A DNA stretch of 64,000 bases, taken from the NCBI GenBank assembly GCA_037893225.1, contig JAZGUH010000451.1, positions 1,568,001 through 1,632,000 on the forward strand, read 5' to 3'. Made by a program: the position numbers and the translations under genes. A model generated the notes under the pieces. That model had not been told where the DNA came from. It was given only the letters and a program-made list of their open reading frames with translations, and did no database searches. This DNA is from Hippasteria phrygiana (taxonomy: Eukaryota > Echinodermata > Asteroidea > Valvatida > Goniasteridae). Below are positions 26,424 through 39,108 of this stretch, in pieces (position 1 is the first letter of the stretch; the number at the start of each line of letters is the position of its first letter).

Positions 26424-29400
26424 AACGTTAAGCAGTCACAATGCAGTAAACGGAAGAACGCACACAGAGTTCACAGGAAGAAATTTGTTGCGAGGTTTGA
26501 ATTTTCTCGAAGAGTTCTAACGCTGTGAAGCTGGCGATGGTCTCAAATTGTTGCGCTAGATCTAAGCTACCCATACGTGTGAAAATTACTGGATTTGGTG
26601 AATATCCCATTCAATTATGAACAGGGAAAGGAGGGGCGTTCATCTGAAAATGTGGCAAACGTTAAGCAATAACAATGCAGTAAACGGAAGAACGCACACA
26701 GAGTTCACCGGAAGAAATTTGTTGCGAGGTTTGAATTTTCTCGAAGAGTTCTAACGCTGTGAAGCTGGCGATGGTCTCAAATTGTTGCGCTAGATCTAAG
26801 CTACCAATACGTGTGAAAATTGCTAGATTTGGTCAATATCCCAATAAATTATGAACAGGGAAAGGAGGGGCGTTCATCTGAAAATGTGGCAAACGTTAAG
26901 CAGTCACAATGCAGTAAACGGGAGAACGCACACAGAGTTCACAGGAAGAAATTTGTTGCGAGGTTTGAATTTTCTCGAAGAGTTCTAACGCTGTGAAGCT
27001 GGCGATGGTCTCAAATTGTTGCGCTAGATCTAAGCTACCCATACGTGTGAAAATTACTGGATTTGGTCAATATCCCATTCAATTATGAACAGGGAAAGGA
27101 GGGGCGTTCATCTGAAAATGTGGCAAACGTTAAGCAGTCACAATGCAGTAAACGGAAGAACGCACACAGAGTTCACGGGAAGAAATTTGTTGCGAGGTTT
27201 GAATTTTCTCGAAGAGTTCTCACGCTATGAAGCTGGCGATGGTCTCAAATTGTTGCGCTAGATCTAAGCTACCCATACGTGTGAACATTACCGGATTTGG
27301 TCAATATCCCATTCAAATATGAACAGGGAAAGGAGGGTCGTTCATCTGAAAATGTGGCAAACGTTAAGCAGTCACAATGCAGTAAACGGAAGAACGCACA
27401 CAGAGTTCACAGGAAGAAATTTGTTGCGAGGTTTGAATTTTCTCGAAGAGTTCTAACGCTGTGAAGCTGGCGATGGTCTCAAATTGTTGCGCTAGATCTA
27501 AGCTACCCATACGTGTGAAAATTACTGGATTTGGTGAATATTTCATTCAATTATGAACAGGGAAAGGAGGGGCGTTCATCTGAAAATGTGGCAAACGTTA
27601 AGCAGTCACAATGCAGTAAACGGAAGAACGCACACAGAGTTCACGGGAAGAAATTTGTTGCGAGGTTTGAATTTTCTCGAAGAGTTCTAACGCTGTGAAG
27701 CTGGCGATAGTCTCAAATTGTTGCGCTAGATCTAAGCTACCAATACGTGTGAAAATTGCTGGATTTGGTCAATATCCCAATAAATTATGAACAGGGAAAG
27801 GAGGGGCGTTCATCTGAAAATGTGGCAAACGTTAAGCAGTCACAATGCAGTAAACGGGAGAACGCACACAGAGTTCACAGGAAGAAATTTGTTGCGAGGT
27901 TTGAATTTTCTCGAAGAGTTCTAACGCTGTGAAGCTGGCGATGGTCTCAAATTGTTGCGCTAGATCTAAGCTACCCATACGTGTGAAAATTGCTGGATTT
28001 GGTGAATATCCCATTCAATTATGAACAGGGAAAGGAGGGGCGTTCATCTGAAAATGTGGCAAACGTTAAGCAGTCACAATGCAGTAAACGGAAGAACGCA
28101 CACAGAGTTCACGGGAAGAAATTTGTTGCGAGGTTTGAATTTTCTCGAAGAGTTCTCACGCTATGAAGCTGGCGATGGTCTCAAATTGTTGCGCTAGATC
28201 TAAGCTACCCATACGTGTGAACATTACTGGATTTGGTCAATATCCCATTCAAATATGAACAGGGAAAGGAGGGTCGTTCATCTGAAAATGTGGCAAACGT
28301 TAAGCAGTCACAATGCAGTAAACGGAAGAACGCACACAGAGTTCACCGGAAGAAATTTGTTGCGAGGTTTGAATTTTCTCGAAGAGTTCTAACGCTGTGA
28401 AGCTGGCGATGGTCTCAAATTGTTGCCCTAGATCTAAGCTACCAATACGTGTGAAAATTGCTAGATTTGGTCAATATCCCAATAAATTATGAACAGGGAA
28501 AGGAGGGGCGTTCATCTGAAAATTTGGCAAACGTTAAGCAGCCACAATGCAGTAAACGGGAGAACGCACACAGAGTTCACAGGAAGAAATTTGTTGCGAG
28601 GTTTGAATTTTCTCGAAGAGTTCTAACGCTGTGAAGCTGGCGATAGTCTCAAATTGTTGCGCTAGATCTAAGCTACCAATACGTGTGAAAATTGCTGGAT
28701 TTGGTCAATATCCCAATAAATTATGAACAGGGAAAGGAGGGGCGTTCATCTGAAAATTTGGCAAACGTTAAGCAGTCACAATGCAGTAAACGGGAGAACG
28801 CACACAGAGTTCACAGGAAAAAAATGTTGCGAGGTTTGAATTTTCTCGAAGAGTTCTAACGCTGTGAAGCTGGCGATGGTCTCAAATTGTTGCGCTAGAT
28901 CTAAGCTACCCATACGTGTGAAAATTACTGGATTTGGTGAATATTTCATTCAATTATGAACAGGGAAAGGAGGGTCGTTCATCTGAAAATGTGGCAAACG
29001 TTAAGCAGTCACAATGCAGTAAACGGAAGAACGCACACAGAGTTCACAGGAAGAAATTTGTTGCGAGGTTTGAATTTTCTCGAAGAGTTCTAACGCTGTG
29101 AAGCTGGCGATGGTCTCAAATTGTTGCGCTAGATCTAAGCTACCCATACGTGTGAAAATTACTGGATTTGGTGAATATCCCATTCAATTATGTACAGGGA
29201 AAGGAGGGGCGTTCATCTGAAAATGTGGCAAACGTTAAGCAATCACAATGCAGTAAACGGAAGAACGCACACAGAGTTCACCGGAAGAAATTTGTTGCGA
29301 GGTTTGAATTTTCTCGAAGAGTTCTAACGCTGTGAAGCTGGCGATGGTCTCAAATTGTTGCGCTAGATCTAAGCTACCAATACGTGTGAAAATTGCTAGA

Positions 29401-29516
29401 TTTGGTCAATATCCCAATAAATTATGAACAGGGAAAGGAGGGGCGTTCATCTGAAAATGTGGCAAACGTTAAGCAGTCACAATGCAGTAAACGGAAGAAC
29501 GCACACAGAGTTCACG
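26242..29516 (+). repeat. 3,275-bp 14-mer HOR, copy B
   Basis: This is the tandem second copy, with the R monomer at 28,764 and all private markers of copy A at +3,275. No difference from copy A was noticed by eye. Confidence 0.92.
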
Positions 29517-31091
29517 GGAAGAAATTTGTTGCGAGGTTTGAATTTTCTCGAAGAGTTCTAACGCTGTGAAGCTGGCGATGGTCTCAAATTGTTGCGCTAG
29601 ATCTAAGCTACCCATAGGTGTGAAAATTACTGGATTTGGTGAATATTTCATTCAATTATGAACAGGGAAAGGAGGGTCGTTCATCTGAAAATGTGGCAAA
29701 CGTTAAGCAGTCACAATGCAGTAAACGGAAGAACGCACACAGAGTTCACAGGAAGAAATTTGTTGCGAGGTTTGAATTTTCTCGAAGAGTTCTAACGCTG
29801 TGAAGCTGGCGATGGTCTCAAATTGTTGCGCTAGATCTAAGCTACCCATACGTGTGAAAATTACTGGATTTGGTGAATATCCCATTCAATTATGAACAGG
29901 GAAAGGAGGGGCGTTCATCTGAAAATGTGGCAAACGTTAAGCAATAACAATGCAGTAAACGGAAGAACGCACACAGAGTTCACCGGAAGAAATTTGTTGC
30001 GAGGTTTGAATTTTCTCGAAGAGTTCTAACGCTGTGAAGCTGGCGATGGTCTCAAATTGTTGCGCTAGATCTAAGCTACCAATACGTGTGAAAATTGCTA
30101 GATTTGGTCAATATCCCAATAAATTATGAACAGGGAAAGGAGGGGCGTTCATCTGAAAATGTGGCAAACGTTAAGCAGTCACAATGCAGTAAACGGGAGA
30201 ACGCACACAGAGTTCACAGGAAGAAATTTGTTGCGAGGTTTGAATTTTCTCGAAGAGTTCTAACGCTGTGAAGCTGGCGATGGTCTCAAATTGTTGCGCT
30301 AGATCTAAGCTACCCATACGTGTGAAAATTACTGGATTTGGTCAATATCCCATTCAATTATGAACAGGGAAAGGAGGGGCGTTCATCTGAAAATGTGGCA
30401 AACGTTAAGCAGTCACAATGCAGTAAACGGAAGAACGCACACAGAGTTCACGGGAAGAAATTTGTTGCGAGGTTTGAATTTTCTCGAAGAGTTCTCACGC
30501 TATGAAGCTGGCGATGGTCTCAAATTGTTGCGCTAGATCTAAGCTACCCATACGTGTGAACATTACCGGATTTGGTCAATATCCCATTCAAATATGAACA
30601 GGGAAAGGAGGGTCGTTCATCTGAAAATGTGGCAAACGTTAAGCAGTCACAATGCAGTAAACGGAAGAACGCACACAGAGTTCACAGGAAGAAATTTGTT
30701 GCGAGGTTTGAATTTTCTCGAAGAGTTCTAACGCTGTGAAGCTGGCGATGGTCTCAAATTGTTGCGCTAGATCTAAGCTACCCATACGTGTGAAAATTAC
30801 TGGATTTGGTGAATATTTCATTCAATTATGAACAGGGAAAGGAGGGGCGTTCATCTGAAAATGTGGCAAACGTTAAGCAGTCACAATGCAGTAAACGGAA
30901 GAACGCACACAGAGTTCACGGGAAGAAATTTGTTGCGAGGTTTGAATTTTCTCGAAGAGTTCTAACGCTGTGAAGCTGGCGATAGTCTCAAATTGTTGCG
31001 CTAGATCTAAGCTACCAATACGTGTGAAAATTGCTGGATTTGGTCAATATCCCAATAAATTATGAACAGGGAAAGGAGGGGCGTTCATCTG
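29517..31091 (+). repeat. 3,275-bp 14-mer HOR, partial copy C
   Basis: This matches copy B up to 31,091. There the sequence changes from CTGAAAATGTGG to CTGCACATTTGG (three substitutions at 31,092, 31,094 and 31,097), then resumes similarity for about one and a half monomers. The copy is cut short and no R monomer follows before 35,081. Confidence 0.88.
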
Positions 31092-32090
31092 CACATTTGG
31101 CAAACGTTAAGCAGTCACAATGCAGTAAACGGGAGAACGCACACAGAGTTCACAGGAAGAAATTTGTTGCGAGGTTTGAATTTTCTCGAAGAGTTCTAAC
31201 GCTGTGAAGCTGGCGATGGTCTCAAATTGTTGCGCTAGATCTAAGCTACCCATACGTGTGAAAATTGCTGGATTTGGTGAATATCCCATTCAATTATGAA
31301 CAGGGAAAGGAGGGGCGTTCATCTGAAAATGTGGCAAACGTTAAGCAGTCACAATGCAGTAAACGGAAGAACGCACACAGAGTTCACGGGAAGAAATTTG
31401 TTGCGAGGTTTGAATTTTCTCGAAGAGTTCTAACGCTGTGAAGCTGGCGATGGTCTCAAATTGTTGCGCTAGATCTAAGCTACCCATACGTGTGAAAATT
31501 ACTGGATTTGGTGAATATCCCATTCAATTATGTACAGGGAAAGGAGGGGCGTTCATCTGAAAATGTGGCAAACGTTAAGCAATCACAATGCAGTAAACGG
31601 AAGAACGCACACAGAGTTCACCGGAAGAAATTTGTTGCGAGGTTTGAATTTTCTCGAAGAGTTCTAACGCTGTGAAGCTGGCGATGGTCTCAAATTGTTG
31701 CGCTAGATCTAAGCTACCAATACGTGTGAAAATTGCTAGATTTGGTCAATATCCCAATAAATTATGAACAGGGAAAGGAGGGGCGTTCATCTGAAAATGT
31801 GGCAAACGTTAAGCAGTCACAATGCAGTAAACGGAAGAACGCACACAGAGTTCACGGGAAGAAATTTGTTGCGAGGTTTGAATTTTCTCGAAGAGTTCTC
31901 ACGCTATGAAGCTGGCGATGGTCTCAAATTGTTGCGCTAGATCTAAGCTACCCATACGTGTGAACATTACTGGATTTGGTCAATATCCCATTCAAATATG
32001 AACAGGGAAAGGAGGGTAGTTCATCTGAAAATGTGGCAAACGTTAAGCAGTCACAATGCAGTAAACGGAAGAACGCACACAGAGTTCACA
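31092..32090 (+). repeat. Junction block between 14-mer copy C and shortened copy D
   Basis: The monomer at 31,337 is a hybrid: its head has G52 as in W, but from position 96 it follows the S monomer with ATTATGTACAG. Next come a U monomer, a W monomer near 31,805 (with a private AGGGTAGTT at its end) and a complete K monomer with CCATAGGTG at 32,039. This U-W-K order matches the decamer copies near 20,100-20,800 rather than the 14-mer, in which the W is missing. Relative to copy B, four monomers have been lost upstream and one regained. Confidence 0.8.
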
Positions 32091-34005
32091 GGAAGAAATT
32101 TGTTGCGAGGTTTGAATTTTCTCGAAGAGTTCTAACGCTGTGAAGCTGGCGATGGTCTCAAATTGTTGCGCTAGATCTAAGCTACCCATAGGTGTGAAAA
32201 TTACTGGATTTGGTGAATATTTCATTCAATTATGAACAGGGAAAGGAGGGTCGTTCATCTGAAAATGTGGCAAACGTTAAGCAGTCACAATGCAGTAAAC
32301 GGAAGAACGCACACAGAGTTCACAGGAAGAAATTTGTTGCGAGGTTTGAATTTTCTCGAAGAGTTCTAACGCTGTGAAGCTGGCGATGGTCTCAAATTGT
32401 TGCGCTAGATCTAAGCTACCCATACGTGTGAAAATTACTGGATTTGGTGAATATCCCATTCAATTATGAACAGGGAAAGGAGGGGCGTTCATCTGAAAAT
32501 GTGGCAAACGTTAAGCAATAACAATGCAGTAAACGGAAGAACGCACACAGAGTTCACCGGAAGAAATTTGTTGCGAGGTTTGAATTTTCTCGAAGAGTTC
32601 TAACGCTGTGAAGCTGGCGATGGTCTCAAATTGTTGCGCTAGATCTAAGCTACCAATACGTGTGAAAATTGCTAGATTTGGTCAATATCCCAATAAATTA
32701 TGAACAGGGAAAGGAGGGGCGTTCATCTGAAAATGTGGCAAACGTTAAGCAGTCACAATGCAGTAAACGGGAGAACGCACACAGAGTTCACAGGAAGAAA
32801 TTTGTTGCGAGGTTTGAATTTTCTCGAAGAGTTCTAACGCTGTGAAGCTGGCGATGGTCTCAAATTGTTGCGCTAGATCTAAGCTACCCATACGTGTGAA
32901 AATTACTGGATTTGGTCAATATCCCATTCAATTATGAACAGGGAAAGGAGGGGCGTTCATCTGAAAATGTGGCAAACGTTAAGCAGTCACAATGCAGTAA
33001 ACGGAAGAACGCACACAGAGTTCACGGGAAGAAATTTGTTGCGAGGTTTGAATTTTCTCGAAGAGTTCTCACGCTATGAAGCTGGCGATGGTCTCAAATT
33101 GTTGCGCTAGATCTAAGCTACCCATACGTGTGAACATTACCGGATTTGGTCAATATCCCATTCAAATATGAACAGGGAAAGGAGGGTCGTTCATCTGAAA
33201 ATGTGGCAAACGTTAAGCAGTCACAATGCAGTAAACGGAAGAACGCACACAGAGTTCACAGGAAGAAATTTGTTGCGAGGTTTGAATTTTCTCGAAGAGT
33301 TCTAACGCTGTGAAGCTGGCGATGGTCTCAAATTGTTGCGCTAGATCTAAGCTACCCATACGTGTGAAAATTACTGGATTTGGTGAATATTTCATTCAAT
33401 TATGAACAGGGAAAGGAGGGGCGTTCATCTGAAAATGTGGCAAACGTTAAGCAGTCACAATGCAGTAAACGGAAGAACGCACACAGAGTTCACGGGAAGA
33501 AATTTGTTGCGAGGTTTGAATTTTCTCGAAGAGTTCTAACGCTGTGAAGCTGGCGATAGTCTCAAATTGTTGCGCTAGATCTAAGCTACCAATACGTGTG
33601 AAAATTGCTGGATTTGGTCAATATCCCAATAAATTATGAACAGGGAAAGGAGGGGCGTTCATCTGCACATTTGGCAAACGTTAAGCAGTCACAATGCAGT
33701 AAACGGGAGAACGCACACAGAGTTCACAGGAAGAAATTTGTTGCGAGGTTTGAATTTTCTCGAAGAGTTCTAACGCTGTGAAGCTGGCGATGGTCTCAAA
33801 TTGTTGCGCTAGATCTAAGCTACCCATACGTGTGAAAATTACTGGATTTGGTGAATATCCCATTCAATTATGAACAGGGAAAGGAGGGGCGTTCATCTGA
33901 AAATGTGGCAAACGTTAAGCAGTCACAATGCAGTAAACGGAAGAACGCACACAGAGTTCACGGGAAGAAATTTGTTGCGAGGTTTGAATTTTCTCGAAGA
34001 GTTCT
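32091..34005 (+). repeat. Shortened copy D of the 14-mer family (offset 2,574 from copy C)
   Basis: Bases 32,091-34,005 match 29,517-31,431 at offset 2,574 (exactly 11 monomers). The CTGCACATTTGG variant recurs at 33,664 and CATTACCGG recurs near 33,138. One substitution was noticed, at 33,841 (A here, G at 31,267). The match ends where position 96 becomes C (W class) at 34,006. Confidence 0.88.
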
Positions 34006-34196
34006 CACGCTATGAAGCTGGCGATGGTCTCAAATTGTTGCGCTAGATCTAAGCTACCCATACGTGTGAACATTACTGGGTTTGGTCAATATCCCATTCA
34101 AATATGAACAGGGAAAGGAGGGTCGTTCATCTGAAAATGTGGCAAACGTTAAGCAGTCACAATGCAGTAAACGGAAGAACGCACACAGAGTTCACA

Positions 34197-37100
34197 GGAA
34201 GAAATTTGTTGCGAGGTTTGAATTTTCTCGAAGAGTTCTAACGCTGTGAAGCTGGCGATGGTCTCAAATTGTTGCGCTAGATCTAAGCTACCCATACGTG
34301 TGAAAATTACTGGATTTGGTGAATATTTCATTCAATTATGAACAGGGAAAGGAGGGTCGTTCATCTGAAAATGTGGCAAACGTTAAGCAGTCACAATGCA
34401 GTAAACGGAAGAACGCACACAGAGTTCACCGGAAGAAATTTGTTGCGAGGTTTGAATTTTCTCGAAGAGTTCTAACGCTGTGAAGCTGGCGATGGTCTCA
34501 AATTGTTGCGCTAGATCTAAGCTACCCATACGTGTGAAAATTACTGGATTTGGTGAATATCCCATTCAATTATGAACAGGGAAAGGAGGGGCGTTCATCT
34601 GAAAATGTGGCAAACGTTAAGCAATCACAATGCAGTAAACGGAAGAACGCACACAGAGTTCACCGGAAGAAATTTGTTGCGAGGTTTGAATTTTCTCGAA
34701 GAGTTCTAACGCTGTGAAGCTGGCGATGGTCTCAAATTGTTGCGCTAGATCTAAGCTACCAATACGTGTGAAAATTGCTAGATTTGGTCAATATCCCAAT
34801 AAATTATGAACAGGGAAAGGAGGGGCGTTCATCTGAAAATGTGGCAAACGTTAAGCAGTCACAATGCAGTAAACGGGAGAACGCACACAGAGTTCACAGG
34901 AAGAAATTTGTTGCGAGGTTTGAATTTTCTCGAAGAGTTCTAACGCTGTGAAGCTGGCGATGGTCTCAAATTGTTGCGCTAGATCTAAGCTACCCATACG
35001 TGTGAAAATTGCTGGATTTGGTCAATATCCCAATAAATTATGAACAGGGAAAGGAGGGGCGTTCATCTGAAAATTTGGCAAACGTTAAGCAGTCACAATG
35101 CAGTAAACGGGAGAACGCACAAAGAGTTCACAGGAAAAAAATGTTGCGAGGTTTGAATTTTCTCGAAGAGTTCTAACGCTGTGAAGCTGGCGATGGTCTC
35201 AAATTGTTGCGCTAGATCTAAGCTACCCATACGTGTGAAAATTACTGGATTTGGTGAATATTTCATTCAATTATGAACAGGGAAAGGAGGGTCGTTCATC
35301 TGAAAATGTGGCAAACGTTAAGCAGTCACAATGCAGTAAACGGAAGAACGCACACAGAGTTCACAGGAAGAAATTTGTTGCGAGGTTTGAATTTTCTCGA
35401 AGAGTTCTAACGCTGTGAAGCTGGCGATGGTCTCAAATTGTTGCGCTAGATCTAAGCTACCCATACGTGTGAAAATTACTGGATTTGGTGAATATCCCAT
35501 TCAATTATGAACAGGGAAAGGAGGGGCGTTCATCTGAAAATGTTGCAAACGTTAAGCAATCACAATGCAATAAACGGAAGAACGCACACAGAGTTAACGG
35601 GAAGAAATTTGTTGCGAGGTTTGAATTTTCTCGAAGAGTTCTAACGCTGTGAAGCTGGCGATGGTCTCAAATTGTTGCGCTAGATCTAAGCTACCAATAC
35701 GTGTGAAAATTGCTAGATTTGGTCAATATCCCAATAAATTATGAACAGGGAAAGGAGGGGCGTTCATCTGAAAATGTGGCAAACGTTAAGCAGTCACAAT
35801 GCAGTAAACGGGAGAACGCACACAGAGTTCACAGGAAGAAATTTGTTGCGAGGTTTGAATTTTCTCGAAGAGTTCTAACGCTGTGAAGCTGGCGATGGTC
35901 TCAAATTGTTGCGCTAGATCTAAGCTACCCATACGTGTGAAAATTGCTGGATTTGGTGAATATCCCATTCAATTATGAACAGGGAAAGGAGGGGCGTTCA
36001 TCTGAAAATGTGGCAAACGTTAAGCAGTCACAATGCAGTAAACGGAAGAACGCACACAGAGTTCACGGGAAGAAATTTGTTGCGAGGTTTGAATTTTCTC
36101 GAAGAGTTCTCACGCTATGAAGCTGGCGATGGTCTCAAATTGTTGCGCTAGATCTAAGCTACCCATACGTGTGAACATTACTGGATTTGGTCAATATCCC
36201 ATTCAAATATGAACAGGGAAAGGAGGGTCGTTCATCTGAAAATGTGGCAAACGTTAAGCAGTCACAATGCAGTAAACGGAAGAACGCACACAGAGTTCAC
36301 CGGAAGAAATTTGTTGCGAGGTTTGAATTTTCTCGAAGAGTTCTAACGCTGTGAAGCTGGCGATGGTCTCAAATTGTTGCCCTAGATCTAAGCTACCAAT
36401 ACGTGTGGAAATTGCTAGATTTGGTCAATATCCCAATAAATTATGAACAGGGAAAGGAGGGGCGTTCATCTGAAAATTTGGCAAACGTTAAGCAGCCACA
36501 ATGCAGTAAACGGGAGAACGCACACAGAGTTCACAGGAAGAAATTTGTTGCGAGGTTTGAATTTTCTCGAAGAGTTCTAACGCTGTGAAGCTGGCGATAG
36601 TCTCAAATTGTTGCGCTAGATCTAAGCTACCAATACGTGTGAAAATTGCTGGATTTGGTCAATATCCCAATAAATTATGAACAGGGAAAGGAGGGGCGTT
36701 CATCTGAAAATTTGGCAAACGTTAAGCAGTCACAATGCAGTAAACGGGAGAACGCACACAGAGTTCACAGGAAAAAAATGTTGCGAGGTTTGAATTTTCT
36801 CGAAGAGTTCTAACGCTGTGAAGCTGGCGATGGTCTCAAATTGTTGCGCTAGATCTAAGCTACCCATACGTGTGAAAATTACTGGATTTGGTGAATATTT
36901 CATTCAATTATGAACAGGGAAAGGAGGGTCGTTCATCTGAAAATGTGGCAAACGTTAAGCAGTCACAATGCAGTAAACGGAAGAACGCACACAGAGTTCA
37001 CAGGAAGAAATTTGTTGCGAGGTTTGAATTTTCTCGAAGAGTTCTAACGCTGTGAAGCTGGCGATGGTCTCAAATTGTTGCGCTAGATCTAAGCTACCCA

Positions 37101-39108
37101 TACGTGTGAAAATTACTGGATTTGGTGAATATCCCATTCAATTATGTACAGGGAAAGGAGGGGCGTTCATCTGAAAATGTGGCAAACGTTAAGCAATCAC
37201 AATGCAGTAAACGGAAGAACGCACACAGAGTTCACCGGAAGAAATTTGTTGCGAGGTTTGAATTTTCTCGAAGAGTTCTAACGCTGTGAAGCTGGCGATG
37301 GTCTCAAATTGTTGCGCTAGATCTAAGCTACCAATACGTGTGAAAATTGCTAGATTTGGTCAATATCCCAATAAATTATGAACAGGGAAAGGAGGGGCGT
37401 TCATCTGAAAATGTGGCAAACGTTAAGCAGTCACAATGCAGTAAACGGAAGAACGCACACAGAGTTCACGGGAAGAAATTTGTTGCGAGGTTTGAATTTT
37501 CTCGAAGAGTTCTCACGCTATGAAGCTGGCGATGGTCTCAAATTGTTGCGCTAGATCTAAGCTACCCATACGTGTGAACATTACTGGATTTGGTCAATAT
37601 CCCATTCAAATATGAACAGGGAAAGGAGGGTCGTTCATCTGAAAATGTGGCAAACGTTAAGCAGTCACAATGCAGTAAACGGAAGAACGCACACAGAGTT
37701 CACAGGAAGAAATTTGTTGCGAGGTTTGAATTTTCTCGAAGAGTTCTAACGCTGTGAAGCTGGCGATGGTCTCAAATTGTTGCGCTAGATCTAAGCTACC
37801 CATAGGTGTGAAAATTACTGGATTTGGTGAATATTTCATTCAATTATGAACAGGGAAAGGAGGGTCGTTCATCTGAAAATGTGGCAAACGTTAAGCAGTC
37901 ACAATGCAGTAAACGGAAGAACGCACACAGAGTTCACAGGAAGAAATTTGTTGCGAGGTTTGAATTTTCTCGAAGAGTTCTAACGCTGTGAAGCTGGCGA
38001 TGGTCTCAAATTGTTGCGCTAGATCTAAGCTACCCATACGTGTGAAAATTACTGGATTTGGTGAATATCCCATTCAATTATGAACAGGGAAAGGAGGGGC
38101 GTTCATCTGAAAATGTGGCAAACGTTAAGCAATAACAATGCAGTAAACGGAAGAACGCACACAGAGTTCACCGGAAGAAATTTGTTGCGAGGTTTGAATT
38201 TTCTCGAAGAGTTCTAACGCTGTGAAGCTGGCGATGGTCTCAAATTGTTGCGCTAGATCTAAGCTACCAATACGTGTGAAAATTGCTAGATTTGGTCAAT
38301 ATCCCAATAAATTATGAACAGGGAAAGGAGGGGCGTTCATCTGAAAATGTGGCAAACGTTAAGCAGTCACAATGCAGTAAACGGGAGAACGCACACAGAG
38401 TTCACAGGAAGAAATTTGTTGCGAGGTTTGAATTTTCTCGAAGAGTTCTAACGCTGTGAAGCTGGCGATGGTCTCAAATTGTTGCGCTAGATCTAAGCTA
38501 CCCATACGTGTGAAAATTACTGGATTTGGTCAATATCCCATTCAATTATGAACAGGGAAAGGAGGGGCGTTCATCTGAAAATGTGGCAAACGTTAAGCAG
38601 TCACAATGCAGTAAACGGAAGAACGCACACAGAGTTCACGGGAAGAAATTTGTTGCGAGGTTTGAATTTTCTCGAAGAGTTCTCACGCTATGAAGCTGGC
38701 GATGGTCTCAAATTGTTGCGCTAGATCTAAGCTACCCATACGTGTGAAAATTACTGGATTTGGTGAATATTTCATTCAATTATGAACAGGGAAAGGAGGG
38801 GCGTTCATCTGAAAATGTGGCAAACGTTAAGCAGTCACAATGCAGTAAACGGAAGAACGCACACAGAGTTCACGGGAAGAAATTTGTTGCGAGGTTTGAA
38901 TTTTCTCGAAGAGTTCTAACGCTGTGAAGCTGGCGATAGTCTCAAATTGTTGCGCTAGATCTAAGCTACCAATACGTGTGAAAATTGCTGGATTTGGTGA
39001 ATATCCCATTCAATTATGTACAGGGAAAGGAGGGGCGTTCATCTGAAAATGTGGCAAACGTTAAGCAATCACAATGCAGTAAACGGAAGAACGCACACAG
39101 AGTTCACC
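34197..39108 (+). repeat. 4,912-bp 21-mer HOR, copy 1
   Basis: Bases 34,197-38,998 match 39,109-43,910 at offset 4,912 (21 monomers, two of them 233 bp at 35,081 and 36,718). Shared private variants include GTTGCAAACG near 35,541/40,453 with GAGTTAACGGG near 35,592/40,504. The one difference noticed is G at 36,408 (GTGTGGAA) against A at 41,320. The last 110 bases (38,999-39,108) fall outside the exact repeat and contain the junction monomers. Confidence 0.92.
38823..39056 (+). repeat. Hybrid monomer at the 21-mer junction
   Basis: The first part (G52, A116, A149, GCTGG) is the class that elsewhere continues with GGTCAATATCCCAATAAATT. From position 177 it switches to GGTGAATATCCCATTC and the ATTATGTACAG end of another class. 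The switch point is about 38,990-38,998. The following monomer, 39,057-39,290, is also a hybrid: a U head (A12, C52) with a K tail (TTTCATTC, AGGGTCG). Two recombination points therefore lie within one 300-bp stretch. Confidence 0.82.

Noticed and set aside
36403..36588. A 61-codon plus-strand frame seen once.
   Set aside because: It results from the single A to G change at 36,408 that removes a TGA; the duplicate at 41,315 lacks it. It starts at GTG and has no family resemblance.
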